Below are positions 1-9,737 of a DNA stretch of 32,906 nt, piece after piece. The stretch's first letter is position 1; every line of letters begins with the position of its first letter. Made by a program: the position numbers and the translations under genes. The stretch is from contig JAHEXT010000008.1 of NCBI GenBank assembly GCA_023251945.1, positions 1 through 32,906 of the forward strand, given 5' to 3'. The notes beneath the pieces were generated by a model. It saw only the letters and a list, made by a program, of their open reading frames with translations, had not been told where the DNA came from and searched no databases. Origin of the DNA: Actinomycetes bacterium (GTDB lineage: Bacteria; Actinomycetota; Thermoleophilia; Gaiellales; Gaiellaceae).

Positions 1-255
1 CGCGCGAGGCGCACGAGCACGCCGAGTCGCCGTCGCGTCTGCCTCCACGACCAGTCCTCGACCTTCGCGCCTCGCTGGTCCGTCAGGTGGCTGCCGGCCT
101 GCCAGACTCTCATCGAGCGGCCCTCTCACGGGGCACCCCAGCCCACCACCCGCTCTCAGCGTAACGCGGCGGGCCGCACGGGTGGGACACGTCTTCGAGC
201 CGAGTGTGCGTCAACTGGCGGGCGGCCGAGTCCCCGGTCATCGGGACGTGCTCGG

Positions 256-2034
256 TCATCCCGCCACCACCTGCTGGAGAAGCCCGTGCTCGTGGATCTC
301 GCGAAAGAGCGGACTCTCCACGAGCAGCTCGGCCTGGGTCCCCCGGGCTGTGATCCGTCCGCGATCCAGGACGACGATCTCGTCCGCCAAGGCAATCGTG
401 GACAGGCGATGCGCGATGATGATCGTCGTCCGCCCGCGCATCGCCTCGCGGAGCCCGCTCCTGATCTTGGCCTCGGTCGTCGCGTCGACGGAGGCGGTCG
501 CGTCGTCGAGGATCAGGATGCGCGGGTCGATCAGGAGGGCGCGGGCGATCGCGACCCGCTGCCGCTGCCCGCCGGAGAGCGTGATCCCGCGCTCGCCGAC
601 GATCGTGTCGTACCCCTGGGGGAGCTCGAGGATGAACTCGTGCGCCTGCGCCGCCTGCGCCGCAGCCTCGACCGCGTAGGAGGGCGCGTCGGGCATGCCG
701 AAGGCGATGTTGTCGCGGATCGAGGCCGAGAACAGGAACGGATCCTGTGAGATGACGCCGATCTCGCGGCGGAGTGACCGCCGCTGGAGATCTCGGACGT
801 CGATCCCGTCCACGAGCACGCGCCCGGCGGTCGCCTCGTAGAAACGAGGCACGAGTGCGGACAGGGTCGTCTTTCCAGACCCGGTGCGGCCGATGAGCGC
901 GACCGTCTGCCCTGCCTCGATCTCCACGTCGATGTCCTCGAGCACGATGCGCGTGGGCTCGTATCCGAACTCCACACCCTCGAAGGTGACGCGGCCGGGG
1001 CCGGGCGGGAGCGATCGCGCCCCCGGACGGTCGGCGATCTCCTCCGGCTCGTCGAGGATCTCGAAGATGCGCTCGCCCGCGGCGATCGCGCGCTGCGCCT
1101 GCCCGACCCACATGCCGAGCATGCGGAGCGGCAGGACCAGCATTGCGAGCAGGAGGTTGAAGGCGAAGAAGTCGCCGATACTGAGGGAGCCGGAGACGAC
1201 CATCCGCCCCGCGACGAGCAGCACTGCGGCCTGCGCGACGAGCGGCATGAACGTCAGCAGCGGGACGTAGAGCGCGCGCTGGCGATTCGCGAGCAGCGTA
1301 CGGTCGAAGACGGAGTCGGCTGCGGCTGCAAAACGCTCGCTGCGGCGGTCCTCCTGGGCGAACGACTTGACGACGTGCACGCCGACGATGCTCTCCTCGG
1401 CGACCGTGGCGACGTCGGCGAGCTTCTGCTGAACGTCTCGGAGGATCGGGTGGGAGACGCGGCTGTACCGGTATGCAACGAGCACGATCGCCGGTGTGAT
1501 CGCGAGTGCGATGAGCGCAAGCTGCCAGCTGTAGACGAAGAGCACGACCGTCACGACGGCGATGGTGACGACGTGCTGCGCGAAGAAGATCAGCCCGTAG
1601 CCGAGGAAGAAGCGGACGGACTGGAGGTCGATCGTCGCTCGCGACATGAGCTGGCCCGTCTGGCTGCGGTCGTAGAAGCCGAAAGAGAGACGGAGGAAGT
1701 GCGCGTACAGCTCGTCCCGGAGGTCGTACTCGACCGCGAGCGCCTGTCTCCCCGAGATGAGCCGGCGACCCACCATCAGGGCTCCACGCAGGACTCCGAG
1801 GGCGACGACGGCGGCGATCTCGAAGACGAGAAGCCGAGTGTCGGGATCGTCGGAGAGCTCGTTGATGACCAGGCCTGTCAGGACCGGGACGAGGATCCCT
1901 GCGACCTGGGACGCGATTGCGAGGAGCGATGAGACGATGAGCGAGGCGCGGTGCGGGCGAAGGAACGCGAGCAATCGGGCGAATGTGCGTCGACCGGAGC
2001 GTGGTCGGTTCGTGGCGTCCTCCTCGGCCCTCAC
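256..2034 (-). CDS. ABC transporter, fused permease-ATPase (MsbA/multidrug exporter type)
   Basis: 592 aa ORF. Walker A LIGRTGSGKTTL, signature LSGGQRQRVAIARALL, Walker B ILILDDATASVD, preceded by about 6 TM segments. Starts at GTG. Confidence 0.95.
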   Translation of the reverse strand: MRAEEDATNRPRSGRRTFARLLAFLRPHRASLIVSSLLAIASQVAGILVPVLTGLVINELSDDPDTRLLVFEIAAVVALGVLRGALMVGRRLISGRQALAVEYDLRDELYAHFLRLSFGFYDRSQTGQLMSRATIDLQSVRFFLGYGLIFFAQHVVTIAVVTVVLFVYSWQLALIALAITPAIVLVAYRYSRVSHPILRDVQQKLADVATVAEESIVGVHVVKSFAQEDRRSERFAAAADSVFDRTLLANRQRALYVPLLTFMPLVAQAAVLLVAGRMVVSGSLSIGDFFAFNLLLAMLVLPLRMLGMWVGQAQRAIAAGERIFEILDEPEEIADRPGARSLPPGPGRVTFEGVEFGYEPTRIVLEDIDVEIEAGQTVALIGRTGSGKTTLSALVPRFYEATAGRVLVDGIDVRDLQRRSLRREIGVISQDPFLFSASIRDNIAFGMPDAPSYAVEAAAQAAQAHEFILELPQGYDTIVGERGITLSGGQRQRVAIARALLIDPRILILDDATASVDATTEAKIRSGLREAMRGRTTIIIAHRLSTIALADEIVVLDRGRITARGTQAELLVESPLFREIHEHGLLQQVVAG

Positions 2035-2041
2035 GTGGTCG

Positions 2042-2048
2042 TAGGGTA
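2042..2048. promoter_or_regulatory. Candidate symmetric -10 element TAGGGTA serving both divergent genes
   Basis: TAGGGT ends 7 nt before the ftcD GTG (2055). On the opposite strand TACCCT ends 8 nt before the ABC transporter GTG (2034). Confidence 0.45.
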
Positions 2049-2054
2049 CGGGTC

Positions 2055-2927
2055 GTGCTCCAGGCCGTGCCGAACGTGTCCGAGGGGCGGGACCCGGCGG
2101 CGATCGCGGCGATCGGCCGGGCGTTCTCCACGAGCGCGCGGCTGCTCGACGTGCACTCCGACCCGGACCACCACCGGGCGGTCTTCACGCTCGCCGCTGA
2201 CCGCGAGGACCTGACCGGCGCGCTCGTCGCCGGGATCGTCTGCGCGTGTGAGGTCATCGATCTACGCCGCCATGACGGCGTCCATCCGCGGGTCGGCGCC
2301 GCCGACGTCGTCCCGGTCGTGCCACTCGACCCGGAGGGCATGGAGATGGCGAAGGCCGCGGCGCTTGCCGTCGCGGACAGGGTCGGGCGCGAGCTCGGGC
2401 TGCCGGTGTTCCTGTACGGAGAGGTGGGTGGCGGACGGGTGCCCGCGTTCTTCCGCCGTGGCGGTGTCGGGGAGCTGACGCGGCGGGTCCGTGCCGGCGA
2501 GCTCGCTCCGGACCTCGGTCCGTCGGAGCTCGACGCGCGGTCCGGTGCGGTGCTCGTGGGGGCCCGCCGCCCGCTCGTCGCGTACAACGTCGACCTCGCG
2601 ACCGACGACGTCGATGCCGCCAGAGCGATCGCGGCCGCTGTGCGCGAGTCGAACGGAGGAATGCCCGGCGTGCAGGCGATCGGTTTGCGGTTGCCGCGTT
2701 CGGGCCGAGTCCAGGTCAGCATGAACGTCCTCGACCTCGAACGGTCCCCGCTCCACACGGTCGTCGAGCGCGTGCGTCAGGAGGCTGCGCTGCGCGGTCT
2801 CGGCATCAGCGGCGGCGAGCTCGTCGGCCTCGTGCCGGCCCGAGTGCTCGAGGCGGCCACGGCCGCGGGGGTGCGGATCCCGGGTGTCGACGAGTCGCGG
2901 GTGCTCGAACGGGTGCTCTCGCTCTAG
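2055..2927 (+). CDS. ftcD: Glutamate formimidoyltransferase
   Basis: ORF 1983..2927 trimmed to GTG at 2055. N-terminus VLQAVPNVSEGRD and HDGVHPRVGAADVVPVVPL are typical of formiminotransferase; adjacent to hutHUI. Confidence 0.9.
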   Translation: MLQAVPNVSEGRDPAAIAAIGRAFSTSARLLDVHSDPDHHRAVFTLAADREDLTGALVAGIVCACEVIDLRRHDGVHPRVGAADVVPVVPLDPEGMEMAKAAALAVADRVGRELGLPVFLYGEVGGGRVPAFFRRGGVGELTRRVRAGELAPDLGPSELDARSGAVLVGARRPLVAYNVDLATDDVDAARAIAAAVRESNGGMPGVQAIGLRLPRSGRVQVSMNVLDLERSPLHTVVERVRQEAALRGLGISGGELVGLVPARVLEAATAAGVRIPGVDESRVLERVLSL

Positions 2928-2930
2928 ACT
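2925..2930 (+). promoter_or_regulatory. Candidate -10 element TAGACT, 6 nt before the hutH GTG
   Basis: TAnnnT motif overlapping the ftcD stop codon, with leaderless spacing. Confidence 0.35.
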
Positions 2931-2936
2931 CGACTC

Positions 2937-4466
2937 GTGCCGCGCACGATCGACCTCACCGGGGAGGATCTGACCCTCGAGGACGTCTGGGACGTCGCCT
3001 TCCACGGGGCCGAGGCTTCGCTCACCGACCCGGCGCGGGCGCGAATGAGGGCTGCGCGAGCGCTCCTCGAGTCCATCCACGGCGAGCACACCTACGGGGT
3101 CAACACGGGCTTCGGCCGCTTCGTCTCGGCGCACATTCCGGACGAGCTCGCCGAGGAGCTCCAGCTCCGCCTGCTCCGCAGCCACGCCTGCGGCGTCGGC
3201 GACCTCTATCCCGACGAGGTCGTCCGCACCGCCATGCTGCTTCGCGCAAACGCGCTCGCGAAGGGCTATTCGGGTGCGCGGGTCGAGACGGTCGAGCTGC
3301 TCGTCGCGTGCCTGAACCGCGGAGTTCTCCCCGTCGTCCCCTCCCAGGGATCGGTCGGCGCAAGCGGCGATCTCGCGCCGCTCGCTCATCTTGCGCTGCC
3401 GCTCGTCGGAGAAGGCGAGGCTTGGGCCGAGGGAGAGCGGCTGGACGGCGCGGCTGCGCTCCGCCGCGTCGGGCTCGAGCCCATCCGCCTCGCGAGCAAG
3501 GAAGGACTTTCTCTCGTCAACGGGACCCAGTTCATGACCGCGATGGCGGCTCTGGGACTCGTGCGGGCCCGGCATCTCGCCGGTGCGGCCGACCTTGCGT
3601 GTGCGCTCTCGCTCGAGGCGCTGCAGGGCTCGCGAACGAGCTTCCAGCCCTCCATCCACCGCTCGCGGCCGCTCAAGGGGCAGCAGGAAGCCGCGGCGAA
3701 CGTGTGGCGCCTGCTCGAGGGCTCGGCGATCATCGAGTCGCACCGCTGGTGCGACAAGGTCCAGGACGCCTACTCGCTCCGCTGTGCGCCGCAGGTGCAC
3801 GGGGCGTGTCGCGACCTCCTCGACTACGTCGAGTCGACGGTCGCGGTGGAGCTCAACGCGGCCACGGACAATCCACTCGTCCTCCTGGAGGAACGCCAGA
3901 TCGTCTCGAACGGAAACTTCCACGGACAGCCGCTCGCCTTCGCCCTCGACGCGCTCGCGATGGCGGTGGCCGAGCTGGCGAGCATCTCCGAGCGGCGTGT
4001 CGAGCGGCTCGTCAACCCGAGCCTCTCCGACGGGCTTCCCCCGTTCCTCGTGGAGGAGGGAGGGCTGAACTCCGGATTCATGATCCCGCAGTACGTCGCG
4101 GCCGCGCTCGTGTCCGAGAACAAGGTCCTCGCCCACCCGGCGAGCGTCGACTCGATCCCGACGAGCGCCGGGCAGGAAGACCACGTCTCCATGGGGAACG
4201 CCGCCGGCCTGAAGGCGCTGCGCGTCCTCGACAACGCGGAGCGGACGCTCGCCATCGAGCTCCTGGCGGGCACGCAAGCCGTTGAGTTCCTCGCGCCGCT
4301 TCGGCCCGGGAACGGGGTCTGCGCCGTGCACGACGTCGTCCGGTCGCTCTCGGCGCGCCTCGATGAGGACCGCTCCCTGAGCGGCGACATCGAGCGGGTC
4401 GCCGCGGCAATCCGCTCCGGCGAGATTCTCGCGCCGGTCCAGGAAGAGATCGGAGCGCTGGCATGA
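2937..4466 (+). CDS. hutH: Histidine ammonia-lyase
   Basis: 509 aa. MIO-forming ASG in [45 protein letters not shown]. Confidence 0.97.
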   Translation: MPRTIDLTGEDLTLEDVWDVAFHGAEASLTDPARARMRAARALLESIHGEHTYGVNTGFGRFVSAHIPDELAEELQLRLLRSHACGVGDLYPDEVVRTAMLLRANALAKGYSGARVETVELLVACLNRGVLPVVPSQGSVGASGDLAPLAHLALPLVGEGEAWAEGERLDGAAALRRVGLEPIRLASKEGLSLVNGTQFMTAMAALGLVRARHLAGAADLACALSLEALQGSRTSFQPSIHRSRPLKGQQEAAANVWRLLEGSAIIESHRWCDKVQDAYSLRCAPQVHGACRDLLDYVESTVAVELNAATDNPLVLLEERQIVSNGNFHGQPLAFALDALAMAVAELASISERRVERLVNPSLSDGLPPFLVEEGGLNSGFMIPQYVAAALVSENKVLAHPASVDSIPTSAGQEDHVSMGNAAGLKALRVLDNAERTLAIELLAGTQAVEFLAPLRPGNGVCAVHDVVRSLSARLDEDRSLSGDIERVAAAIRSGEILAPVQEEIGALA

Positions 4467-6175
4467 CCGACGTCGCGTCGCTCGACGCCGCCGTGGAGGC
4501 GCTCTGCGGCGATCCGGCCCGGATCAGGGCGCCACGGGGCACGACGCTGAACGCGCGCTCGTGGCAGACCGAGGCGCCGCTGCGGATGCTCCTCAACAAC
4601 CTCGACCCGGAGGTTGCCGAGCATCCCGAGAGCCTCGTCGTGTACGGCGGCACCGGGAAGGCGGCGCGGAATCGCGAGGCTCTCCGCGCCATCGTCCGGA
4701 CGCTGCTTCGGCTGCGGGACGACGAGACGCTCCTCGTCCAGAGCGGGAAGCCGGTCGGGGTCTTCCGGACGACCGAGTGGGCACCCCGGGTGCTGATCGC
4801 GAACGCGCTGCTCGTGCCCCGGTGGGCGTCCTGGGACGAGTTCCGCCGGCTCGAGGCCGAGGGGCTGACGATGTTCGGTCAGATGACCGCCGGCAGCTGG
4901 ATCTACATCGGAACGCAGGGGATCCTGCAGGGCACCTACCAGACGTTCGCGGCCGCCGGGGAGAAGCACTTCGGGTCGCCGGACCTGGCCGGCAGGACGA
5001 TCCTCACCGCAGGACTCGGGGGAATGGGGGGCGCGCAGCCGCTCGCCGCGACCATGACCGGTGCCGCGATTCTGTGCGTCGAGGTGGATCCCTCGCGGAT
5101 CGAGCGGCGGCTCGAGACGCGCTACCTCGACGAGGCAGCCGACTCCCTGGACGACGCGCTGAGTCGCGTCCGTCGTGCGGCGGAGGAGGGCCGGCCGCTG
5201 TCGGTCGGCCTGCTCGCGAATGCGGCGGATGTCGTCCCCGCGCTCGCCGCGCGCGGCGAGCACTTCGACCTCATCACGGATCAGACCGCGGCGCACGACC
5301 CCCTGAACGGCTACGTGCCGCAGGGCCTCGACGTGGAGCAGGCCGCGGAGCTGCGAGCTCGGGACCCGGACGATTACCTCCGTCAAGCCGGCTCGTCGAT
5401 CGCCGCGCACGTGCAGGGCCTTCTCGAGTACGTCCGCAGGGGCTGCTACGTTTTCGACTATGGCAACAATCTGCGAGGGGAGGCGTATGAGGCCGGCGTA
5501 GCGGATGCGTTCACGTACCCGGGCTTCGTCCCGGCCTATATCCGGCCTCTCTTCTGTCGAGGCGTGGGGCCTTTCCGGTGGGCGGCGCTGTCGGGCGATC
5601 CGGCGGACATCGCGGAGATCGACCGGGAGCTCGGGGGACTCTTCCCGGACGACGCGCTCCTCCGGCGCTGGTTCGAGCTGGCACCCGAGCGGGTTGCGTT
5701 CCAGGGGCTTCCGGCCCGGATCTGCTGGCTCGGCTACGGGGACCGGGCCCGCGCCGGTATCGCGATCAACGAGCTTGTCCGCTCGGGTCGGGTCTCGGCA
5801 CCCGTCGTGATCGGGAGGGATCACCTCGACTCCGGCTCCGTCGCCTCGCCGTTCCGCGAGACCGAGGCGATGCGTGACGGATCGGACGCGATCGCCGACT
5901 GGCCGATCCTCAACGCGCTCGTGAACGTCGCAGCGGGAGCGACGTGGGTGAGCGTGCACCACGGCGGCGGGGTCGGCATCGGCAACTCGATCCACGCTGG
6001 GATGGTCGTCGTCGCGGACGGGACCGACATCGCCGCCGAGAAGCTCGAGCGCGTCCTCACGACCGATCCGGGCACCGGCGTCATGCGCCATGCCGACGCT
6101 GGGTACGCGGAGGCATTGGAGACGGCCCGCGAGCACGGGCTCGACCTTCCGTCGGTCCCGGGCGGCGGCGCGTGA
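4463..6175 (+). CDS. hutU: Urocanate hydratase
   Basis: 570 aa. [55 protein letters not shown] overlap with hutH. Confidence 0.97.
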   Translation: MTDVASLDAAVEALCGDPARIRAPRGTTLNARSWQTEAPLRMLLNNLDPEVAEHPESLVVYGGTGKAARNREALRAIVRTLLRLRDDETLLVQSGKPVGVFRTTEWAPRVLIANALLVPRWASWDEFRRLEAEGLTMFGQMTAGSWIYIGTQGILQGTYQTFAAAGEKHFGSPDLAGRTILTAGLGGMGGAQPLAATMTGAAILCVEVDPSRIERRLETRYLDEAADSLDDALSRVRRAAEEGRPLSVGLLANAADVVPALAARGEHFDLITDQTAAHDPLNGYVPQGLDVEQAAELRARDPDDYLRQAGSSIAAHVQGLLEYVRRGCYVFDYGNNLRGEAYEAGVADAFTYPGFVPAYIRPLFCRGVGPFRWAALSGDPADIAEIDRELGGLFPDDALLRRWFELAPERVAFQGLPARICWLGYGDRARAGIAINELVRSGRVSAPVVIGRDHLDSGSVASPFRETEAMRDGSDAIADWPILNALVNVAAGATWVSVHHGGGVGIGNSIHAGMVVVADGTDIAAEKLERVLTTDPGTGVMRHADAGYAEALETAREHGLDLPSVPGGGA

Positions 6176-7422
6176 CGTCGACCGACGCAGGGTCGCGCCG
6201 GCTCCTCATCCGAGACCTCGCCCAGCTCGTCAGCCCCGGGGGGCGCTCGGCACCGCTCCGCGGACGGGAGCTGGGAAGTGTCGACGTGATCTCCGACGCC
6301 TACGTCCTGTGCGAGAACGGGCGCATCGCCCGGGTCGGGCGCATGGACGACCTCCCGGCTCTCTCCGGCGATATCGAGGAGCTCGACGCGCGTGGCCTCT
6401 CGGCCGTCCCGGGCCTCGTCGACTGCCACACACATGCCTGCTTTGCGGGCGACCGGGTCGAGGAGTTCGCCCTTCGTGCGGCCGGGGCGACGTACGAGGA
6501 GCTCCACGCGGCCGGCGGAGGCATTCTGTCCACCGTCCGCGCGACCCGAGCGGCGGGTCAGGACGGGCTCGCTGGCGCCCTCGCGCGGCACGCGGAGTGG
6601 ATGACGCGGGCGGGGACGACGACGTTCGAGGCGAAGTCGGGCTACGGTCTCGACCGCGAGACCGAGCTCGCGCAGCTCCGGGCCATTCGCGCTGGCGGTG
6701 GCATCCCGACGTGGCTCGGCGCGCACGCTGTTCCACCCGAGTTCGAGGACGAGGGAGCCGACGCGTACCTCGAGTTCCTCATCGCAGACGTTCTCCCCGA
6801 GGCCGCAGCGGTCGCCGAGGCCGCCGACGTCTTCCTCGAGCGCGGCGCCTTCGACGTCGCGCAGGCACGGCGCTACCTGAGCGCGTGCCGTAAAGCCGGG
6901 CTCTCACTGCGGCTCCACGGCGACCAGTTCACGGAGGCGGGGGCGGTGCCGCTCGGCATCGAGCTCGGAGCTCGCTCCGTCGACCACCTCGAGGTCACGG
7001 GCGAGCGCGGGATCGCGCTGCTCGCCGGGAGCGACGTCGTCGCCGTCGTGCTGCCGGCAAGCGCCCTCTTTCTCGGCCGCCCCATGCCGCCGGCGCGGGC
7101 GCTCGTGGACGCCGGAGCGGCGCTCGCGCTCGCGACCGATTTCAACCCTGGAAGCGCCTTCTGCGAGAGCCTGCCGCTCGTGTGCGCGCTCGCCTGTACT
7201 CAGCTGGGCCTGACCCTCGAGGAGGCGCTCGCAGCATGCACCGTCAACGCCGCCCACGTCCTCGCTCGGGCCGATCGCAAGGGGCGGCTCTCCCCGGGCT
7301 TCGACGCGGATGTCCTCCTCCTCGCGTCGGACGACTGGCGCCACCTCGCGTACCACCTCGGCGGCCCCGTGGTCCACACCGTCGTCCGTAGCGGCCGGAT
7401 GGTGTGGGGCAGCCCGGCATAA
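6172..7422 (+). CDS. hutI: Imidazolonepropionase
   Basis: GTG start overlapping the hutU stop. [57 protein letters not shown]. Confidence 0.95.
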   Translation: MTSTDAGSRRLLIRDLAQLVSPGGRSAPLRGRELGSVDVISDAYVLCENGRIARVGRMDDLPALSGDIEELDARGLSAVPGLVDCHTHACFAGDRVEEFALRAAGATYEELHAAGGGILSTVRATRAAGQDGLAGALARHAEWMTRAGTTTFEAKSGYGLDRETELAQLRAIRAGGGIPTWLGAHAVPPEFEDEGADAYLEFLIADVLPEAAAVAEAADVFLERGAFDVAQARRYLSACRKAGLSLRLHGDQFTEAGAVPLGIELGARSVDHLEVTGERGIALLAGSDVVAVVLPASALFLGRPMPPARALVDAGAALALATDFNPGSAFCESLPLVCALACTQLGLTLEEALAACTVNAAHVLARADRKGRLSPGFDADVLLLASDDWRHLAYHLGGPVVHTVVRSGRMVWGSPA

Positions 7423-7423
7423 T
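7418..7423 (+). promoter_or_regulatory. Candidate -10 element CATAAT, 6 nt before ATG 7430
   Basis: Near-consensus -10 overlapping the hutI TAA stop, with leaderless spacing. Confidence 0.4.
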
Positions 7424-7429
7424 CGCACC

Positions 7430-7825
7430 ATGGCGACACGCAAGCAGCGACGACGCCGCGAGAAGGAGTTCCGGCACGAGTACGTGTGGGAGGACGCGGA
7501 AGGGAACGAGCTCGAGCCCGACGAAGTCCCGGCGCACAAGGCCGGCGCCACGCCCCCAAAGCGTGCATCCGCCCCCGCTGGGCGCGAGCCGCAACCCCCG
7601 TCGTGGCGCCGGACGCTGAAGCGCGGGCTCATCTTCGCGCCCATCATGTTCGCGACCGTGTTGCTGCTCTCTCCGAAGCTGTCCATGTCGGCAAAGATCG
7701 GCCAGACCCTGTTCATCGTCGCCATCTTCGTGCCCTTCTCCTACCTGCTCGACGGCATCTTCTTCCGCTCTGCGAAGAAGCGGCAGGCTCGGCACGAGCA
7801 GTCGAACGGACGACGCGGGAGCTGA
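7430..7825 (+). CDS. Small membrane protein of unknown function
   Basis: ORF trimmed to ATG 7430 (MATRKQRRRREKEFRHEYVWED...). Charged N-terminus and two hydrophobic segments. Confidence 0.75.
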   Translation: MATRKQRRRREKEFRHEYVWEDAEGNELEPDEVPAHKAGATPPKRASAPAGREPQPPSWRRTLKRGLIFAPIMFATVLLLSPKLSMSAKIGQTLFIVAIFVPFSYLLDGIFFRSAKKRQARHEQSNGRRGS

Positions 7826-7839
7826 CGAAGGCTCCCGCG

Positions 7840-8487
7840 ATGACGCTCCGGGTCGAACAGCTATCGCTCGGACCGATCGGGACGAACTGCTACGTCGTCC
7901 GAGCCGATACGTCGGCACCCGAGGCGGCCGTCGTCGATCCGAGCGGCGATGCGACCGAGCTCCGGCTTACCCTGGCGGGCCTCGGCGCGCGCTGCGCCGG
8001 GATCCTCGTCACGCACGGGCACTGGGATCACCTCCTGGGTGTCGCCGACCTCGCGGAGGGGGCAGGCGCGGAGGTGTACATGGCGGAGGGCGAGCGGACC
8101 CTGCTCGAGACTCCGGAGCGGTTCACGCCGGCGGGTATCTCGCTTCGTCCCCACACACCGGACGTCCTCCTCCAAGGGGGTGAGACGATCGACGTGGCGG
8201 GCATCACGTTCGACGTTCTCGCCGTGCCCGGCCATTCACCCGCGCACCTCGCCTACTACGCCGACGGCTGCCTCTTCTCGGGCGACGTCCTGTTCGCGGG
8301 CTCGGTCGGGCGCACAGACCTCCCTGGAGCGAACTGGGACACGCTCATGGCTTCGATCCGGTCGCTGGTCCAGGAGTATCCACCCGAGACCGCCGTCTAT
8401 CCGGGCCACGGTCCGGTGACCACGCTGGGCGACGAGCTCGCTCAAAACCCGTTCCTCGCAGAGCTCCGCGCGGAGCGCACTGGGTGA
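7840..8487 (+). CDS. MBL-fold metallohydrolase (hydroxyacylglutathione hydrolase-like)
   Basis: Trimmed to ATG 7840. GPIGTNCYVV, THGHWDHLLGV, VPGHSPAHLAYY, FSGDVLFAGSVGRTDLPG. Confidence 0.9.
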   Translation: MTLRVEQLSLGPIGTNCYVVRADTSAPEAAVVDPSGDATELRLTLAGLGARCAGILVTHGHWDHLLGVADLAEGAGAEVYMAEGERTLLETPERFTPAGISLRPHTPDVLLQGGETIDVAGITFDVLAVPGHSPAHLAYYADGCLFSGDVLFAGSVGRTDLPGANWDTLMASIRSLVQEYPPETAVYPGHGPVTTLGDELAQNPFLAELRAERTG

Positions 8488-9737
8488 GCCGCGGGCCGAG
8501 AATCGAGCGGCCCCGGGGTACGCACGATGTCGTCCCGGCCGACCAGCCCCTCTGGCGGCGCGTCGTCGTTGAAGCCGAGCGGCTCTGCGCGCTCTCCGGG
8601 TACCTGCCCATCGCCACGCCGGTTTTCGAGGAGACGGCCCTCTTCGAGCGGACGTCGGGTGCCGGCTCCGACGTCGTGCAGAAGGAGATGTACACGTTCC
8701 AGGATCGAGGCGGCCGGTCGCTCACGCTGCGTCCCGAAGGTACGGCACCGATCTGCAGGGCGTACGTCGAGCACGGGATGCACCGAGAGCCCCAGCCGGT
8801 GAAGCTCTACACGGTCGGGCCGATGTACCGGTACTCCGCGCCACAGCGTGGCCGCTTCCGGGAGCACTGGCAGCTCTCGGTCGAGGCCATCGGCTCCGAC
8901 GATCCCGCGGTGGACGCGGAGGTGATCCAGCTCTACCACGCGCTCCTGGAGCGGCTTGGCGTCTCGGAGTTCGAGCTGGCTCTCAACTCGATCGGCTGCC
9001 GCGAGTGCCGGCCTGCATATCTCGAGCTCCTGGACGAGTGGCTCGCGGTGAACCTCGACCGCCTCGACCGGCCGACGCGCGAGAAAGCCGCGGCCAACCC
9101 GCTCCGAGTCTTCGACAACTTCGACGCGAAGCCGGCGCCCGTCCAGGCGGCTCTGCGCGAGGCGCCGACCATCGGGGAGTCGCTGTGCGATGCGTGCAGC
9201 GAGCACTTCGACGCCGTCCAGCGCGACCTCGACGCGTACGGCGTCTCCTACGAGCTCGTCCCGACGCTCGTCCGCGGGCTCGACTACTACACGCGCACGA
9301 CGTGGGAGTTCGCCGGCCCCGAGAAGGGAGCGCAGAGCGCGCTCTCCGGCGGCGGGCGCTACGACGGGCTCATCGAGCAGATCGGCGGTCCGTCCACTCC
9401 GGGAGTGGGGTTCGGCGCCGGAGTCGAGCGGCTCGTGCTCGCGCTCGAGCACGCGAAGGTCTCTGCAAGCCCGCCGTCGGTCGACGTCTTCTTCGCACTC
9501 GCCGCCGGTGCTCCGCACGAGCGTGTGGTCGGGTGGCTGAGAGAGCTCCGCGCACGTGGTGTCGCCTGCGACACGGACTACGCCGGACGCTCGCTCAAGG
9601 GTCAGCTGACGCACGCCGCGCGGCTCGGAGCTGTCGCCACGGTGGTCGTGGGGCCCGACGGCGCGTCGATCCGACGGGCCGGACGGGCGGATGAGGACGT
9701 CCTCCTCGACGACGTGCTAGAGCGGGTGTCGCCATGA
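8484..9737 (+). CDS. hisS: Histidine--tRNA ligase
   Basis: PRGTHDVVP; motif 2 TLRPEGTAPICRAY; LVRGLDYYTRTTWEF. GTG start overlapping the previous stop. Confidence 0.96.
   Translation: MSRGPRIERPRGTHDVVPADQPLWRRVVVEAERLCALSGYLPIATPVFEETALFERTSGAGSDVVQKEMYTFQDRGGRSLTLRPEGTAPICRAYVEHGMHREPQPVKLYTVGPMYRYSAPQRGRFREHWQLSVEAIGSDDPAVDAEVIQLYHALLERLGVSEFELALNSIGCRECRPAYLELLDEWLAVNLDRLDRPTREKAAANPLRVFDNFDAKPAPVQAALREAPTIGESLCDACSEHFDAVQRDLDAYGVSYELVPTLVRGLDYYTRTTWEFAGPEKGAQSALSGGGRYDGLIEQIGGPSTPGVGFGAGVERLVLALEHAKVSASPPSVDVFFALAAGAPHERVVGWLRELRARGVACDTDYAGRSLKGQLTHAARLGAVATVVVGPDGASIRRAGRADEDVLLDDVLERVSP

Noticed and set aside
1-164. Open plus-strand frame from the window edge ending at TAA 162-164
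   Set aside because: Short and truncated, with no recognisable motif; cannot be distinguished from a chance high-GC frame.
110-2758. Very long minus-strand ORF (882 aa) and similar long antisense ORFs (2262..4331, 3824..6136, 29697..32357)
   Set aside because: They lie opposite or out of frame with clear conserved genes and are Arg/Pro/Ala-rich or low in recognisable motifs. These are typical shadow ORFs of high-GC DNA.
8484-9737. Functional link between hisS and the neighbouring histidine-degradation genes
   Set aside because: Adjacency is suggestive, but hisS-aspS is a common pairing and intervening genes separate hisS from hut. There is no sequence evidence of shared regulation.
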